Position numbers and translations under genes: made by a program. Of a stretch of DNA of 64,000 nucleotides, positions 9,115-21,149 are shown in pieces. How positions within the stretch are numbered: position 1 is the stretch's first letter; every line of letters begins with the position of its first letter. The notes under the pieces were generated by a model. That model ran no database searches. It saw only the letters and a program-made list of their open reading frames with translations, and was not told the origin of the DNA. The stretch lies in NCBI GenBank assembly GCA_050084985.1, contig JBITNC010000001.1:36580001-36644000 (forward strand), in the 5' to 3' direction. The DNA comes from Nageia nagi (Eukaryota; Pinophyta).

Positions 9115-10525
9115 AGCTAGTATTGCCAAACATAATCCTCTTGCATTGTAGATGCTTTATGGGAAGGATGCATCTAACCGTCATCATCATGCAATGTAAA
9201 AAATCACTATATCACCTATATACTAAAAAAATTTAAATGAGTGCTGAACAACAACAAGAGTTTAAAAAAATGAAAAAAAATTGAAAAAATTAATAAATTC
9301 ACAAATAAGTAAATAAAACACCTGATCTCAATAACTTCAAAAGGCATTCCGATATTAGTAGATTGAATGTATTTATTATCTCATTTTTGAATCCTACCAT
9401 GTCTACAGACTGGTTTTGGGTCACTGTGTTTATTAGAAAAAAAAAAAAAAGCATTCCGATAATTGATACCAATCTATAGCATATATCTCTGCAGAACGCA
9501 AATTATTGCCTAGTGATATTCTAATTCCCGAGTTTACAGGGAAAAGGTCAGCCTTAACAGTAACTAACCTCAGAGGCAAAGAAGAATTTTTTGCCTGTAA
9601 ATTAGTGGAGAAAAAGAACAAATAGAACGACAAACTCATGAAGCAACACGCTCGAACTCAAAGAATACCCCAAAATTTAATTAGCAACCAAGTGACATGG
9701 GAAAATAAATGTTATTCAAAGAATTTATAGAATCTTAACAGGATCCAATCCTTGACCTGAATTTGCTAATCAAAAAGGGAGAACTATTCAATAGAATCTC
9801 CAAATTAATTGATAACCGCTTTAATTTACCATGGAAAGAAAAAAACGATATTTGGATTACCTGGTTCTCCTTTTACCTCGATCCCCAAGACTAAAATCCC
9901 GACCATAAGAAATGGAAACAAATAGGACTCTGACTATAGAGACTTAGAAAATCCCCACTCACGCTCGCAACAATGATGGCTGTCTTTGAGATTCGAACTG
10001 CTGACCTTTATTATGTGTTTTAGACGATTGTAAAAATATTTGACGAGCGTTCCGCATGCGTTGGTTGTGCTTCACGTTTCTCTTTCCCTGATGGAGACAC
10101 AGCAGAATATTATTAAGGATCACTTTGGATCACTTTCAAAATTAATTATAGTCTGTCCAAATATAATATTATTGGAGTGTTTCTTATCCAAATTTCATTT
10201 TCAAGCAATCCACAAATGCCACTTGGTGGAAAAAAAATTAAATTAATATAATAATTAATTTTGATTTTAAATTTATGTTAGGATTGATTTGTTTGTATTA
10301 AAAATGGAAATTATTGTGTAGATGTGGAAATCAATTGAATTAACAACAATATAGCTAGTTGACATTAATGGCACAAGTTAAATATGAGATAATGAATTGA
10401 TAGAGAAGAATATCAAGATGATAAGTGTTAGGAATAAAATAATAGTAAAGGATAATTGTCATGAATTTTTATTAGAAAAATAGAGGTAAGGAGAGTCAGT
10501 TGCATGAGTTGAACCTTTAGTCTAG
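9115..10525. other. Non-repetitive-looking spacer without a recognised gene
   Basis: I see no element or conserved protein here. On the minus strand, 9,988 down to 9,430 has a more balanced composition and splice-like signals: CCAG/GTAATCC at about 9,863 and TTTACAG/GCAAAAAATTC at about 9,600, enclosing a pyrimidine-rich tract. This could be the 5' end of a lost gene or chance. Position 9,430-9,451 has a poly-A/T run. From 10,250 to 10,525 the sequence is plain AT-rich spacer. Confidence 0.4.
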
Positions 10526-10689
10526 GGTTTTATATTGCTTTGAATACAATACAAGACTTTTATCTCCATTAGGCTTTGAGTGCTACGTCAAAGTGCACCG
10601 CACCACCTTGATGGACGTAGCTTCTTTTTATATATGGATTTGGCCCATTCAGTAGCTTCAACTTAGGTTGGAGCTATTGGAAGGAGCAA

Positions 10690-11540
10690 TGACACCTAAG
10701 GAACCTAGGAAGTTTATCCTGAAGGTCTACAAGAAGGTAATGCCCTCATGCCCAATGTTGACATCCTTATTGATGATTTTAATAATGCATATGGTTGGTT
10801 AGAGAACCATACCCTCATAGGGTATTTCTTGGATCCCATCCTCACAAATTCGGTTATTCGTAGCTAGGTACAACAATCTTGGACATCTTATGATGTCAAA
10901 GTTAAGGAAATTCAAAACCTTACTAAAGGTTTTTTTTCTATTTTTCTTTCCTCATGAAGACCATGCCAAATATGTTTTTGACCATGGCCCTTGGTATATT
11001 AAAAACTTGGTCCTAGTGTTTCAACCATGGACACAAGATTTTTCTTTTGAAGATGGTGCTCCATTGGAATTCCATGTATGGGTTGAGCTCCTTGATCTCT
11101 TAGTCCCCCTTTGGCCCTTTCTAGAAAAAGTTGTGGTTCCCCTAGGTACTTTCATCTTTGTATAATAGCCAAGGTTATATGGGGTTCTCTTGTATAAGAG
11201 AGTTTGTGTGAAAAATATACCTATCCAAGGATCTTAGGAATCACTCAGTGATCAAATTCGATCAGTTCTATTACTACCAGTGGTTGGTATATATCAATTT
11301 TCATAACACTTGTTATTGTTTCCAATCGATTTACCAATCCCTCTATCAAGCGATGAATGCACCCATAGCTCTAATGACTCAACCAATAGTGAATCTAAAC
11401 ACTAGCAATAGGAGTAATGACCCATCAAACCAATGGACTGACGTAAATAAAAAGAATCACAATCCAAGGCAAGGTCCTAGGAAACTAGGCCCTACGATGC
11501 CTCCTAAGGGGAGTGCTTCTTATATTGCAGATTTGTAGTC
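10690..11540 (+). pseudogene. LINE ORF1, DUF4283-like protein
   Basis: The best open part is 10,890-11,165. It has the DUF4283 pattern of a hydrophobic strand, then HAKYVFDHGPWYIKN, LVLVFQPWTQDF and FHVWVELLDLLVPLWPFLEK. Upstream (about 10,760-10,900) ILIDDFNNAYGWLENHTLIG fits the domain's N-terminal part in another frame. Downstream (about 11,205-11,330) VIKFDQFYYYQWLVYINFHN followed by CYCF resembles the link into a CCHC knuckle. The protein coats LINE RNA. Frameshifts and stops make it a pseudogene. Confidence 0.65.
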
Positions 11541-12027
11541 CATCCTAATGTCTCGCCCACCACCCATAGGTATTGTCCTTTCACTAGTCCCAAGCATCAT
11601 CACGAATATTACTTTTGATCATCCTACCATGAAAGCAAAGTATAAAGAGGCTTTGATACGACCTAATAGGTCTCGAAGTCCCCTTTGAGGTATATCATCA
11701 TTAAGAAAATCATCCTTTTAGTATATTTTTAAGTTCCAATCATGCAAACTTCCTTGCAAATCCTTATTCCTCTCTTGGGGAATTAAAGGATACCAAGGAA
11801 TTTGACACTAATAATAGTGGTGTGGATGAGTTCGATGGTGATATGCACCTTTACTTCTCTCAATAATTTTTATGTCATGGAATATCAAAGAGTTGACAAA
11901 CATAATCGAATAAAATTTAGTCTGCAATGAAATTACAAAAGTTTTCAACTTGTATGGAAAAATTGATTTTCTTTATTTGGAAGAAGTTAAAATTTTTGAG
12001 TTTAACTTGAATGTGCCTCCTCCTATT

Positions 12028-12504
12028 TGAAGGAATTAACATTAATAGTATAATTCCCAAACTACCAAGATCACATGAAAACTCACAATTACATCCAACA
12101 AATCCACAAAGCAATCTCACAACACAAGATGTAAAATGGTTCCTCCAACTAGGAGTACATCCACTAACTAGATCTTTACTTTTCTCACAAATATTACTCT
12201 CTTACAATTCTTCTAATCTCAACTTCTACACTTCTATCCTATAGCATATCCTTACTCCACAATTAGTGTGTCATTACAAAGAGGGAGCCTTCTATTTATA
12301 GGCCAAAATCCCTCCTTGGATGACCTAAGCATGACATGCACATCTTTGACCCAAGGGACATGCTCATGACTTGGAGTGTAGGACAAGTTACATTATTATA
12401 TTCACTAAAATACTTAAGGTATCAAATAATACCTTTAAGTATTAGTGAATTTACATAAAAGATTTAATACATATATTTACAATAATATATGATACATTCT
12501 AACA
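12028..12504 (-). mobile_element. Solo LTR of the 43-52 kb Copia family
   Basis: This 477-bp stretch aligns end to end with the LTRs at 43,413-43,906 and 51,190-51,687, all on the minus strand. It begins TGAAGGAATTAAC on the + strand and ends TTCTAACA. The flanks are CTATT (12,023-12,027) and CTTTT (12,505-12,509), a possible 5-bp target duplication with one mismatch. No internal sequence remains, as expected after recombination between two LTRs. It sits inside the LINE between ORF1 and the endonuclease, so it arrived after the LINE. Confidence 0.85.
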
Positions 12505-12519
12505 CTTTTTATGGCCAAG

Positions 12520-13120
12520 TAGCACTTTGTATACTACAAATCATTGTCATGGTAGAGGTGGTACCATCATTTTGATGCTACCAAGATGGAATTCCCTTTT
12601 AGTCTCTTGGGGAATGGAGCCTTCTAATCATACGATGTGGATCCTTTTTTATATTAATGGGGAACCTTTTGGAGTTTTCAACATTTATGCCTCCAATCAT
12701 GGCTTGCATAGGAGCGTGTTATGATGTCGATTTTCTTATTGCTTACCTAGGCATTTTGGTTTTTTTTTTGTGGTAACTTTAACATGATTAAAAACCTTGA
12801 TGACAAGATTGGACACATCCTATGTGTTGGTGTGTAGCTGAAAGGGATGTTTGATTTTATCTAAAAAATTAAAATGGACTAGTAGACGTCAATGTATGTC
12901 ATACTGCTCAGAATTTTACAAATTTCTTTTGGTTCACCTAGTTTAATTTTCAAACAAGAGAAGACAAAGTGCTTAAGAGGTTGGATTGCACAATGTTTAC
13001 ATACCACTCCAATTTTGCCTTTCTTAGTGTTACTTAGGCAACACCTTTAGTATTTTCCTCTCTAAGCAAGATCATTTCTGATCATATGCCTATCATTTTT
13101 AAGGTTGTGCCTCCTTAATA
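12520..13120 (+). pseudogene. LINE endonuclease domain
   Basis: At 12,550-12,720 the frame reads GRGGTIILMLPRWN and then GEPFGVFNIYASNHGLHRS, the mid-domain strands of LINE endonucleases. At about 12,770 GNFNMIKNLDDKIGH occupies the position of the metal-binding GDFN motif, with Asp replaced by Asn. At about 13,073 ISDHMPIIF gives the terminal SDH active-site motif. Several stops lie between. The enzyme nicks target DNA to prime reverse transcription. The Asp-to-Asn change alone would be expected to impair it. Confidence 0.7.
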
Positions 13121-13759
13121 AATTTCCAAAACCTTTCACTCTCATTTTTGTCTCAATATCTTTTTTTTGAATTACCTTGCTGCAATAGCTCATATTTGTA
13201 GAATTTGAAACCTTATCCCTTAACCCTTAGGGAAGAATGGTTGGATTGATTGGTGGAATGATGCAATCTTTATAAACACCTCAATTTTAAGAATTTTGGG
13301 GGTTATGATCATCCAAATTTGCAACAAATCTAACAATTCCCTTATAGAAGAGCTTATTTGTGCCTCAATTCATCTTAAAAATAATACTTTAAGTGCCCCT
13401 CTTCAACAACATGTTGTTGTTGTTGTTGTTTGGCCTGAGCTTAGGAAAGTTGAGTTGTATGAGGCTAAAGGTGCCCAAATTTGAGCATAGATCCACTGGC
13501 TCAAAATTGGTGATAAATTCTTTAAATAATTATTCTAATATCTTTGGTTTCCAAAGTCAATGGTACAATTTAAAGCCATTATGGATGAAAATACTAGAAT
13601 CTCAAATCCTCCTAGTATAGCAAAAACTTTTGTTAAACATCATAAGCAAGTGTTTGCTTCTTAAGAGATTACCTTGGAAATACATAATGCCATTTCATAA
13701 TGTTGTAGTGTTTTTTTGGATAAAATCTCCCTTATAAAAAAGAAAGTGTGATTTCCCTC

Positions 13760-14560
13760 TCTCTCTCTCTCACTCAAGGATTAAAAAGTTGCTCTTTCTT
13801 GCATGGAAAATGAAAAAGCTCTAGGATTAGATGACTTCCCATGTGAATTCTATAAAGAACTATGGGATGTTGTCAGTCCTAATCTTCTTTGTGTTTATCA
13901 AGAAGCTTTCTTGATGGGTTATTTAAGGGGCATAATTAATAGAGGGAATATCAAATTCATCCATAAATTCAAAGATTGTGAGGTTATTGCTAGTTGGGGG
14001 CATATTACTTTGCTTAGTGTTAGTTATAAGATAATAGTCAAAGCTTTTTCTTTAAGACTTAGACCTCTTCTTCCATAAATTATTCATATTAAACAAATAG
14101 GTTTCATACAGAGTAGATACATCCTTGATAATGTCATTTTAATTTGGGAAGGAATGGAATGGGCCCAAACTTCTCAGCAAGATACCCTTTTTGCCAAGAT
14201 TTATTTTGAAAAAGCATATGAGAAAATTGAATGACATTTAATTTTTGTTATGCTCAAATTCATTAGGTTTGTTCTAATCTTTATAGCCTCATTTAAAATG
14301 TTTCCCCTTGGCCCCTTTGATATATGTGGTAGTAGCTAAAGCATTTGGCTATCTATTAGCAAATAAAGCTTCTCAAGGACTAGTTCATAGTATTTCTCTT
14401 CTTAGGAATCATGGTTAGCTAATCAATGGCAAATTTGTTGATGATTCCTTTTTTACTTTAAGGGAAGACAAGAATTTTTTCTTCAAGCCTTTTCTTATTT
14501 TGACACTTTCTCCAAAGTGTTCAAGCATTCAACGAAGCAAACTTCTTGTTATAGATAAAC
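13760..14560 (+). pseudogene. LINE reverse transcriptase domain
   Basis: The open stretch 13,803-14,078 has ALGLDDFPCEFYKELWDVV, then the NRGNIKFIHK block and a YKIIVKAFSLRLRPLLP block, continuing to IGFIQSRYILDNVI. Motif A at about 14,193 reads AKIYFEKAYEKIE, with Tyr where the catalytic Asp belongs. Motif C reads FVDDSFF at about 14,430 and keeps both aspartates. A stop follows motif A. Microsatellites interrupt the linker upstream: a GTT run at 13,413-13,430 and a CT run at 13,756-13,771. Confidence 0.75.
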
Positions 14561-14849
14561 ACCATCAAAAATTCTTGATTAGCTTTCTTCTTTCCAATGG
14601 TAATGGATAAAATCCAACAAAATATTCAATTTTTTGGGAATCCCTTTTGTATTCTAAAGTACATTGGCTCAATTATAAAATTATGTTCTCCAAATGGTGG
14701 AGAAAAATCTTTCTTATTAGATTTCCAAGAAGCTTTCTTTAGTTGGAAAATTTCAATTTTGCTTAAGAATCCTTGCTTCTACTCATTTATATTACTCGTC
14801 TTGTTGGGTTTACTCCCATGTTTATTATAATAAGTTGGGAAAAGTTCTT

Positions 14850-15540
14850 AGGACTTTTTATGGGCTAATACTAACAAGAAGAAAGGTTTTCACATAGTTT
14901 CTTAGGAATTTTGTTGTCTCCCTAAAATCTCGAGCAGTATGGGTCTTTTTTACTATCAATGCAAAATCCTTTCCTTGAGAACCAAGTGGGTTATCAAAAC
15001 TTTGCAAGGATTTGAAACTTAGAAATTTTTGCTTTGTCATTATATTTCTCAAGGGATCCCTTTTTGGGAAAAAATATGAAAAGAGTTGGATTTACCTTCC
15101 TTCCTTATTGCCCTAGTTCTTATCAGAATTATCAATTCTTTTGTTTGCAAAAGTATTTGGAAAGTTTGAGAAGCCATCACACCTTGGCTCATCTAAAAAA
15201 ATAATGGTTCAAATAAAGGAGCTACTCTTGCTTCTTTCAATATTTAGTGGTATCCAATTATCTAGTTTTAGAATCAAACATTTGCTGCCATTCAATGGGT
15301 TCAATTCAAATGTTTTTTTCAAAAAAGGGATTTCTTTCCTTTATGAATTTTTCAATGATGCCTCTAAAGATTAGTCCCTTGGGAGACTTTAAAACATTAT
15401 CATACCTTGAAGCATGAGGATAAGGATACTTACAACAAAGTGCTTAATTGCACACCTTTCCCACTATGGCACATGCTTGTTCAACATTCTCAATGTCCAT
15501 GGTGGAAAAAATGGAAATCATTTAAAGATATTCCCACTAT
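14850..15540 (+). pseudogene. LINE C-terminal region
   Basis: From 14,863 one frame reads ANTNKKKGFHIVS followed by EFCCLPKISSSMGLFYYQCK and then an AKWVIKTLQ-like block in shifting frames. This fits the segment between reverse transcriptase and the C-terminal zinc-binding region of plant L1 elements. The rest to 15,540 is too decayed to assign. The sequence from 15,545 to about 15,700 is rich in AAACCATCA/TGATGGTT inverted motifs. Confidence 0.45.
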
Positions 15541-15640
15541 TAGAAAACTAGGCTTCTAAGGTGGCTAATTTATGATGGTTCCTTGGTGACAACTTTAAAC
15601 CATCATTATATATTACAATAATGAAATTTTTTATAAGTGG

Positions 15641-16197
15641 TTTAAAATCATTGTTTTATGTATAGATGTGAGCCAACTTTTAAAGGTGGTAATAAATTTC
15701 CCTAAAATGTAATATCATAAAAATTAATCCCCTTCAAAAATAAAAATTTGGATAGGCACGTTCCAAAATTTTGCGGCCCTCCCCAAATAAATTTTATGCT
15801 TCCCACTCCCACAATAAAGCCCACATTCACTTTGGACCACAATAAAGACCACTTCCACTTTGGCCCATGATAGAGATTTGCTACCACTCCAACTAGGTGA
15901 TAGAGTTATCACCATTTCCTTCAAATTGGTTAAGGTTTTAAATTGTAGCATAGTTAGGAAGGTCAACCATACATGTATTATGTAATTTGGCAGCAAATAG
16001 GATGAAAAGAGGGTGAGGAAGATGGACAAATCTATCACCATATACTGGTAAAGGTATGAAGCTATAATATTATCTTTTGCTTCATCTAAAAGCCCAACAC
16101 GATCATATAGTGTTGCATTGTTGTTGTAATATGATAATAATTAGTCATGAAATTGCAACAAACCCTTCAAATTCGAGGAAAAGAGGGAAAGTAAGGC
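15641..16197. other. Spacer with a 28-bp tandem duplication
   Basis: No gene is recognised. Minus-strand open frames here (15,724-16,041 and 15,702-15,887) overlap each other in different frames and show no known motif. A 28-bp unit starting CACAATAAAG and ending ACTTTGGMC is tandemly duplicated at 15,810-15,837 and 15,838-15,865. Confidence 0.5.
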
Positions 16198-16712
16198 TTG
16201 AAGCATAAGGCAAATGGCTCCATCAACATACTATTGAAGGTACAAAGCAAACAAAACCCCATTTTTTCCATGCCCTATTTTTCATACATGTCTAACAAGG
16301 TTGTTATTAGAGTTTTATGTGAAAGAAACCTACATCTAGTTATTTGTCCGTGCCCCATTTTGTTCAAACAAAACCCTTGCTATGTAAATGCTCCCACATT
16401 TTGTATGCATGTCTATCAAAATTGTTATCACAATTTCATGTGAAAGAAACCCACATGTAGTTATTTTTCCATGCCATATTTATTCAAACAAAACCTTTGT
16501 CATCTTAATTCTCCCACATTTTGCAAACATTTATATTATGGTTATTATGCAAAAATCCTTGCCTACCTACAATACAACTATAGGATCATGGTAATCAATA
16601 TAACTACAAGATCCTTTCCTAACAACAATACAACTATAAGAACCTTGCATGCCTATTATGCACGAATCCTTTCTTGCTTACAATACAACTACATGATCAC
16701 TTTATAATTGTA
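16198..16712 (-). pseudogene. PPR repeat fragments, repeated unit
   Basis: On the minus strand a unit of roughly 130-150 bp recurs two to three times. Reading down from about 16,410 it gives KCGSIYIARVLFEQNG, and nearby LITTLLDMYEK, which are hallmark pieces of PLS-class pentatricopeptide repeats. Stops and frameshifts break each unit. From 16,550 to 16,712 four copies of a CAATACAACTA-containing motif follow, without coding sense. PPR proteins bind organelle RNA; these are relics only. Confidence 0.6.
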
Positions 16713-16849
16713 TATGATTCCTAAATAAAATAGTTCAATACCATGAAAATGCAGTATTAAAAAATAAGGTTTTCACAAATAGTTCAATTTCATTAGTTGA
16801 AACCATAGTATTAAAAAACATAAGTGTTGTCTTTGGAATATAACCTGTT

Positions 16850-17750
16850 GATATCCTATGTTTGTGGATGTGATTTGTCTCCTACAAGAAAAGCATGTAC
16901 CCTTTTATCAACTTCAATCCAAGTACATCTTAGTATCTTCTTGATTCCTTTATCTTTAATCAATGTCATTACTCTTTGAACATCATCCCAAATGCCTAAT
17001 TCAACATAAGTATTTGAAAGAAGAACATAAGATGAAGTATTTATAGGCTCCAACAAAAAAATGATTGTTACCATAGATTCCTGTATTTCCCATATTATTA
17101 TGTGATCTACAAGCACCAAGTAGACACATCCATACATTTGATTCAAATTCTATGGGCATCTTAAGAATGAAGTTCAAAGCTAGCTTGCAAAATCAAGATA
17201 GCCTACATAGCCAAGAAGGTCAATAATGCATGTATAATTATTTATCTAAGGAATAATACAATAAAATTCACTTATTCTATTAAAATATTTATGACCCTCA
17301 TCCATTAGACCTACATGGATGGGTGCAAGTAGAACACATACAAAGGTTATGCCATCAAGGTTGGTTCCTAAATATTTCATCAGATCGAATAGTTTAAGGG
17401 CATCTTTATCATAGCCATGAATTGCATAACCTCTAATAATTGCAGTTCATAAAACTATGTATGCAGCATGCATCTTGTCAAACAATTCCTAGGCCTTGTG
17501 TATTCTTTCGTATTTTGCATACATATCTATCAAGGTGTTCATATAAACCATAACATTTGATAAGAATCCATTTTCACCTACTCTTTGATGGATGTTCATA
17601 CATTTTTCAAGAGCTCCCATGGCGACACATGTTGTAAGAATGTTGGCAAAGATTGTAGAGTTTGACTTTATACATAACAATTGCATTTGATTAAAAGTCT
17701 CCATATTATTTTCTAGAAAACCCATTTTATGCATATCTTAGGATCATTAC
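16850..17750 (-). pseudogene. PPR protein fragment, PLS class with E/E+ region (copy 1)
   Basis: The minus-strand frame 17,734-17,489 reads ENNMETFNQMQLLCIKSNST, then LTTCVAMGALEKCMNIHQRV and NTLIDMYAKYERIHKA: consecutive P, L and S motifs. The frame 17,146-16,856 reads SSYVLLSNTYVELGIWDDVQ, then RCTWIEVDKRVHAFLVGDKS-HPQT, the E and E+ motifs, ending at a stop after HPQT. Between them (17,160-17,480) the repeats are too broken to read in one frame. No DYW domain follows. Such proteins guide RNA editing in mitochondria and plastids. Confidence 0.8.
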
Positions 17751-18059
17751 AATCCATGAGATTGCATCTTTATGAGGCATTTTTTCAAACAATTCATGGG
17801 CTCTTTCAACATAATCATTTTATGCATATCTTGTGATCATTGCAATCTATGAAACTATATTTGCATCATCCATCTTATCAAGTACTTCATATTCCTTAAG
17901 TATTGCTCTACTCTCTTCATACCAAAGTATCGGGTTACTTATAATCCCTTCTCTGACATCTATTATTCACCAAGTGTTTTATATTTCTTTAAATTATTTC
18001 TCCTTTCATCTTTGCAATTTTTGCACCTCATTTTCCAATTCTTCACTTTACAATTCTAT

Positions 18060-18690
18060 AAGATTCCTAAAAAATAGTTCAATACTATGAAACTATAGTA
18101 TTAAAAAATAAGGCTTTCATAAATAGTTCAATTCCATTAGTTAAAACTGTAGTATTGAAGACATAGGCATTATATTTAGAATATACCCCACTACCTTAAT
18201 TTCTTTAATTTTTCATAGATATCATATGTTTCTGGGTGCAATATGTCTCCTACAAGAAAAATATGTACCTTTTTGTCAACTTCAATCTAAGTACATCAAT
18301 GTGTCTTCTTGATTCCTCTATATTTTATTAATATCATTACTCTTTAAACATCATCCCAACTACCTAATTCAACATAAATATTTGAAAGAAGAGCATACAA
18401 TGAAGCATTTTTAGGCTCCAACATTGTTGCCATAAATTACCCCATCATACATTCTTATGTGATCTACAAGAACCAAGCATACAAATCCATACATATGATT
18501 CACGTTTCATGGGGATCTTGAGAATGAAGTTCAAATCTTCTTCAAGATAGCGTGCATGACCAAGAAGTTCAATAATGCATCTATAATTATTCATTCAAAG
18601 AATAATGCAATAAAAGTCACTTGTGTTATTAAAGTATTGATGGCCTCATCCTCTAGACCTACATGGCTATATGCAAGTAGAACAAAATTA
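18060..18690 (-). pseudogene. PPR E/E+ fragment (copy 2, tandem duplicate)
   Basis: This aligns with 16,713-17,338 over about 620 bp at an offset near 1,350 bp, including non-coding flank. The E+ end reads HPETYDIYEKLKKLR around 18,200-18,245 and extends further than copy 1 towards a DYW start (VGYILNIMP). It carries many stops. The shared non-coding flank shows a segmental duplication rather than independent decay of two genes. Confidence 0.75.
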
Positions 18691-19870
18691 TGTGCATATC
18701 CTATGATTATTGCATTCCATAAGATGGTGTCTATCTAATGCATTTTATCAAAGAGTACATGGATTTTTGTATGTTTCCAAACTTAGCATACATGTATTTC
18801 AAAGCATTTTGCATAATGACATTTGAGTGAAATCCACTTCTTATTATTTTTCTATGGATATATACACCCTCTTGAAAAGAGGCTAAATGGCACATGATGG
18901 AAGAACACTTGCAAAGGTTATTAAATCTAGTCTAAAACCAGTCAATTTTATTTACTAAAAACATTTGAGAGCCTCTAAACCATGCTCATTCTATGCATAT
19001 CCAGTGATCATTACATTCTATGAGATTGTGTTTCTTTGGTGCATTTTTTCAAATAGTAAATGGGCCTTCTATATGTGTCCAAACTTATCATACATGTCTA
19101 TCAGAGAACTTATTATTAGAAGATCTAGTGCAATACTAGTTCATTGCATTCCATTAAAAAATTCTAGAGTCTCCTCATGAAAATCATTTTGTACACATCC
19201 TACAATCATTGTAGTCAACAAGATGGGTGTCTCTTTTTATATAAACCACATTTTGAATACATGTATATCATAATTGTTATCATAATTACACATAATTACA
19301 TGTGAAAGAAACCACATTTAGTGATTCTTTAATTAATGTACATACCCCATTTTAAAGCTGCAAAAGTTGCATATATAGGGAGAATACTTGCAAAGGTTAG
19401 TAAATTTGGTCTAAAACTAGTTAATTGAGGTCTCCAAACCATTCCTGCTATGAACATATATTGTGATCATTACAATCCATGAGATGGTGTCTCTCTACTG
19501 CATTTTGTCTAAGAGTACATGGGCTTTCTATATGTTCCCAAACTTAGCATACATGTATATCAAAGCATTTTTCACAACAATATTTAAGTGAAATCCTCTT
19601 TTTATTATTTTTCCATGGATTTCTATGCCCTCTGGCAAAGATATCAAGATAGCAATTTTGGAATAATACTTGCAAAGGTTATTGAATGTGATCTAAAACT
19701 AGTCAATTTCATTTTTTGAAAATACTTGAAAGCTTGTAAACTATACATTTTGTGTGCATGGATCATTATATTCTATGAGATTGTGTTTCTCTACTGTATT
19801 TTTTCATATAGTAAATGGATCTTCTATATGTGACCAAATTTAGCATACATATATTTTCAAATACTTGCAT
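18690..19870 (-). pseudogene. Array of decayed PPR repeats
   Basis: On the minus strand, repeated blocks carry the signature of WNAIIIGYAHN-like text near 18,700, with related blocks near 19,010, 19,470 and 19,770, and MYAKFGN-like text near 18,790, 19,090, 19,550 and 19,850. The pieces recur at intervals expected for PLS triplets. Frames change between blocks. This is probably the repeat array of the same ancestral gene or genes as the E/E+ fragments. Confidence 0.6.
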
Positions 19871-20469
19871 AAATGTTGATTTGATAAGATATTATTTTGA
19901 TGCCACAAAAATATATTATTCTAGACATAGTGAATAAGTGGGCATTTGTGACCATGGACAATAACAAAGAATATTGTTACAAGATGGCAATGCAATTTTG
20001 AACATAACATAATTTATTTGTTTAAAATAATGTCTAACATAGTCCAGACATTGAAGGATCCTATGACATGTTATGGGATTCTTCATTACTTGGCTTATAT
20101 CAGATATTATTTTAAACAAATAAATTATGCCATTTTGTAGCAAAATTACATTACGATCTTATAACAATATTCTACATGTATATCATGACTAAATCAAGAT
20201 TTCTTATAACTTGAGTGTTATGTTTGAAATCATGACTAGAAATTGAGGATGTCATGGTAAGTATTGATATCCTATAGGTATAAATACATTAATTTCATGA
20301 GATATGGTAATTTTGTTATGACTACAATTCATTATTTGATGAAAAGTTTGAGAAAACTTTTAGGATTGGCACTTATGTGAAATATGAACGCTTCTTCAAG
20401 GTTATTACTAGGTTGAAAAGTTGTATTGTCAATCATATCTACTCATATATCTATATTGTAATCATTGTA

Positions 20470-20670
20470 GTCACCATAATACAAGGCTTGAGAATTATTT
20501 GACAAGATGCATGATGCAAAAATAATTACATGGACTACAATGGTTGGACAATATGTGATTCATGGTTATAGCAAGGATTCCCTTAAACTCTTTGATTTGA
20601 TGAAGCACTTGGTTATACTTTCATGTAACCATACATGTTTAGTGGATGAGGATCATAAAATACTTTAATA
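20470..20670 (+). pseudogene. PPR fragment on the opposite strand
   Basis: On the + strand the frame reads LFDKMHDAKIITWTTMVGQY, then HGYSKDSLKLFDLMKHL, then a degenerate CNHTCLVDEDHKIL matching the end of an L and start of an S motif. Orientation is opposite to the 16-20 kb fragments, so an inversion or a second PPR source is implied. From 20,675 to 21,150 I see no feature. Confidence 0.65.
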
Positions 20671-21149
20671 GCATGAGCGACTTTAATTGTATTATTCTTG
20701 GGATGAATAATTATTTATGAAGTAGTTTAATGTATTACAATTTACATAAATGACATCTCACTGTATTCATATCATTTTAGTCACTATAGTGATCTAACAA
20801 ATCTCATAATAGTGATCATAGTCACCATTAGTTTTTTAGATTTTGCATTGTTGAATTACTAGTTTAGGGATTCCAAAACAAAATTGGTATGTAGATGAGT
20901 AAGTTTTAAATGCTATTTAGGCATTGTATCACATGACTAAAGTATTAATGGCTAAGAATATTAAAAATATTCATACCCAACATGACCAAGAAGGTCAATC
21001 ATACATGTAGTTCCATCTATGGATAATTAGAGAAATTTTTGAGTGATATGATGACAATGGGGTAATATTTAAAAATACAATACTTATGCTATAGGATGTG
21101 GAGGTTAATGACAAAGAACTACTTATTTTTCAGCATTGATGGGTTCCTT

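Larger units (their letters stand above)
10530..15640 (+). mobile_element. LINE (L1-like non-LTR retrotransposon), decayed
   Basis: Domains occur in canonical order: a DUF4283-like nucleic-acid-binding ORF1, an endonuclease of the apurinic/apyrimidinic type, a reverse transcriptase and a C-terminal tail. All are on the + strand and broken by stops and frameshifts. A solo LTR at 12,028-12,504 splits ORF1 from the endonuclease. The ends are not defined by target duplications; the coordinates enclose recognisable coding plus a little flank. Confidence 0.8.

Noticed and set aside
9961-10050. tRNA-like B-box (GTTCGAATCT on the minus strand) with 7-bp inverted ends, possible tRNA or SINE head
   Set aside because: The T-stem does not pair, the distance from T-arm to the 3' end is far too long for a tRNA, and no A box or repeat copies are seen.
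17833-18090. 85-codon + strand open frame
   Set aside because: It is antisense to decayed PPR repeats and of low-complexity Ser/Leu/Ile composition.
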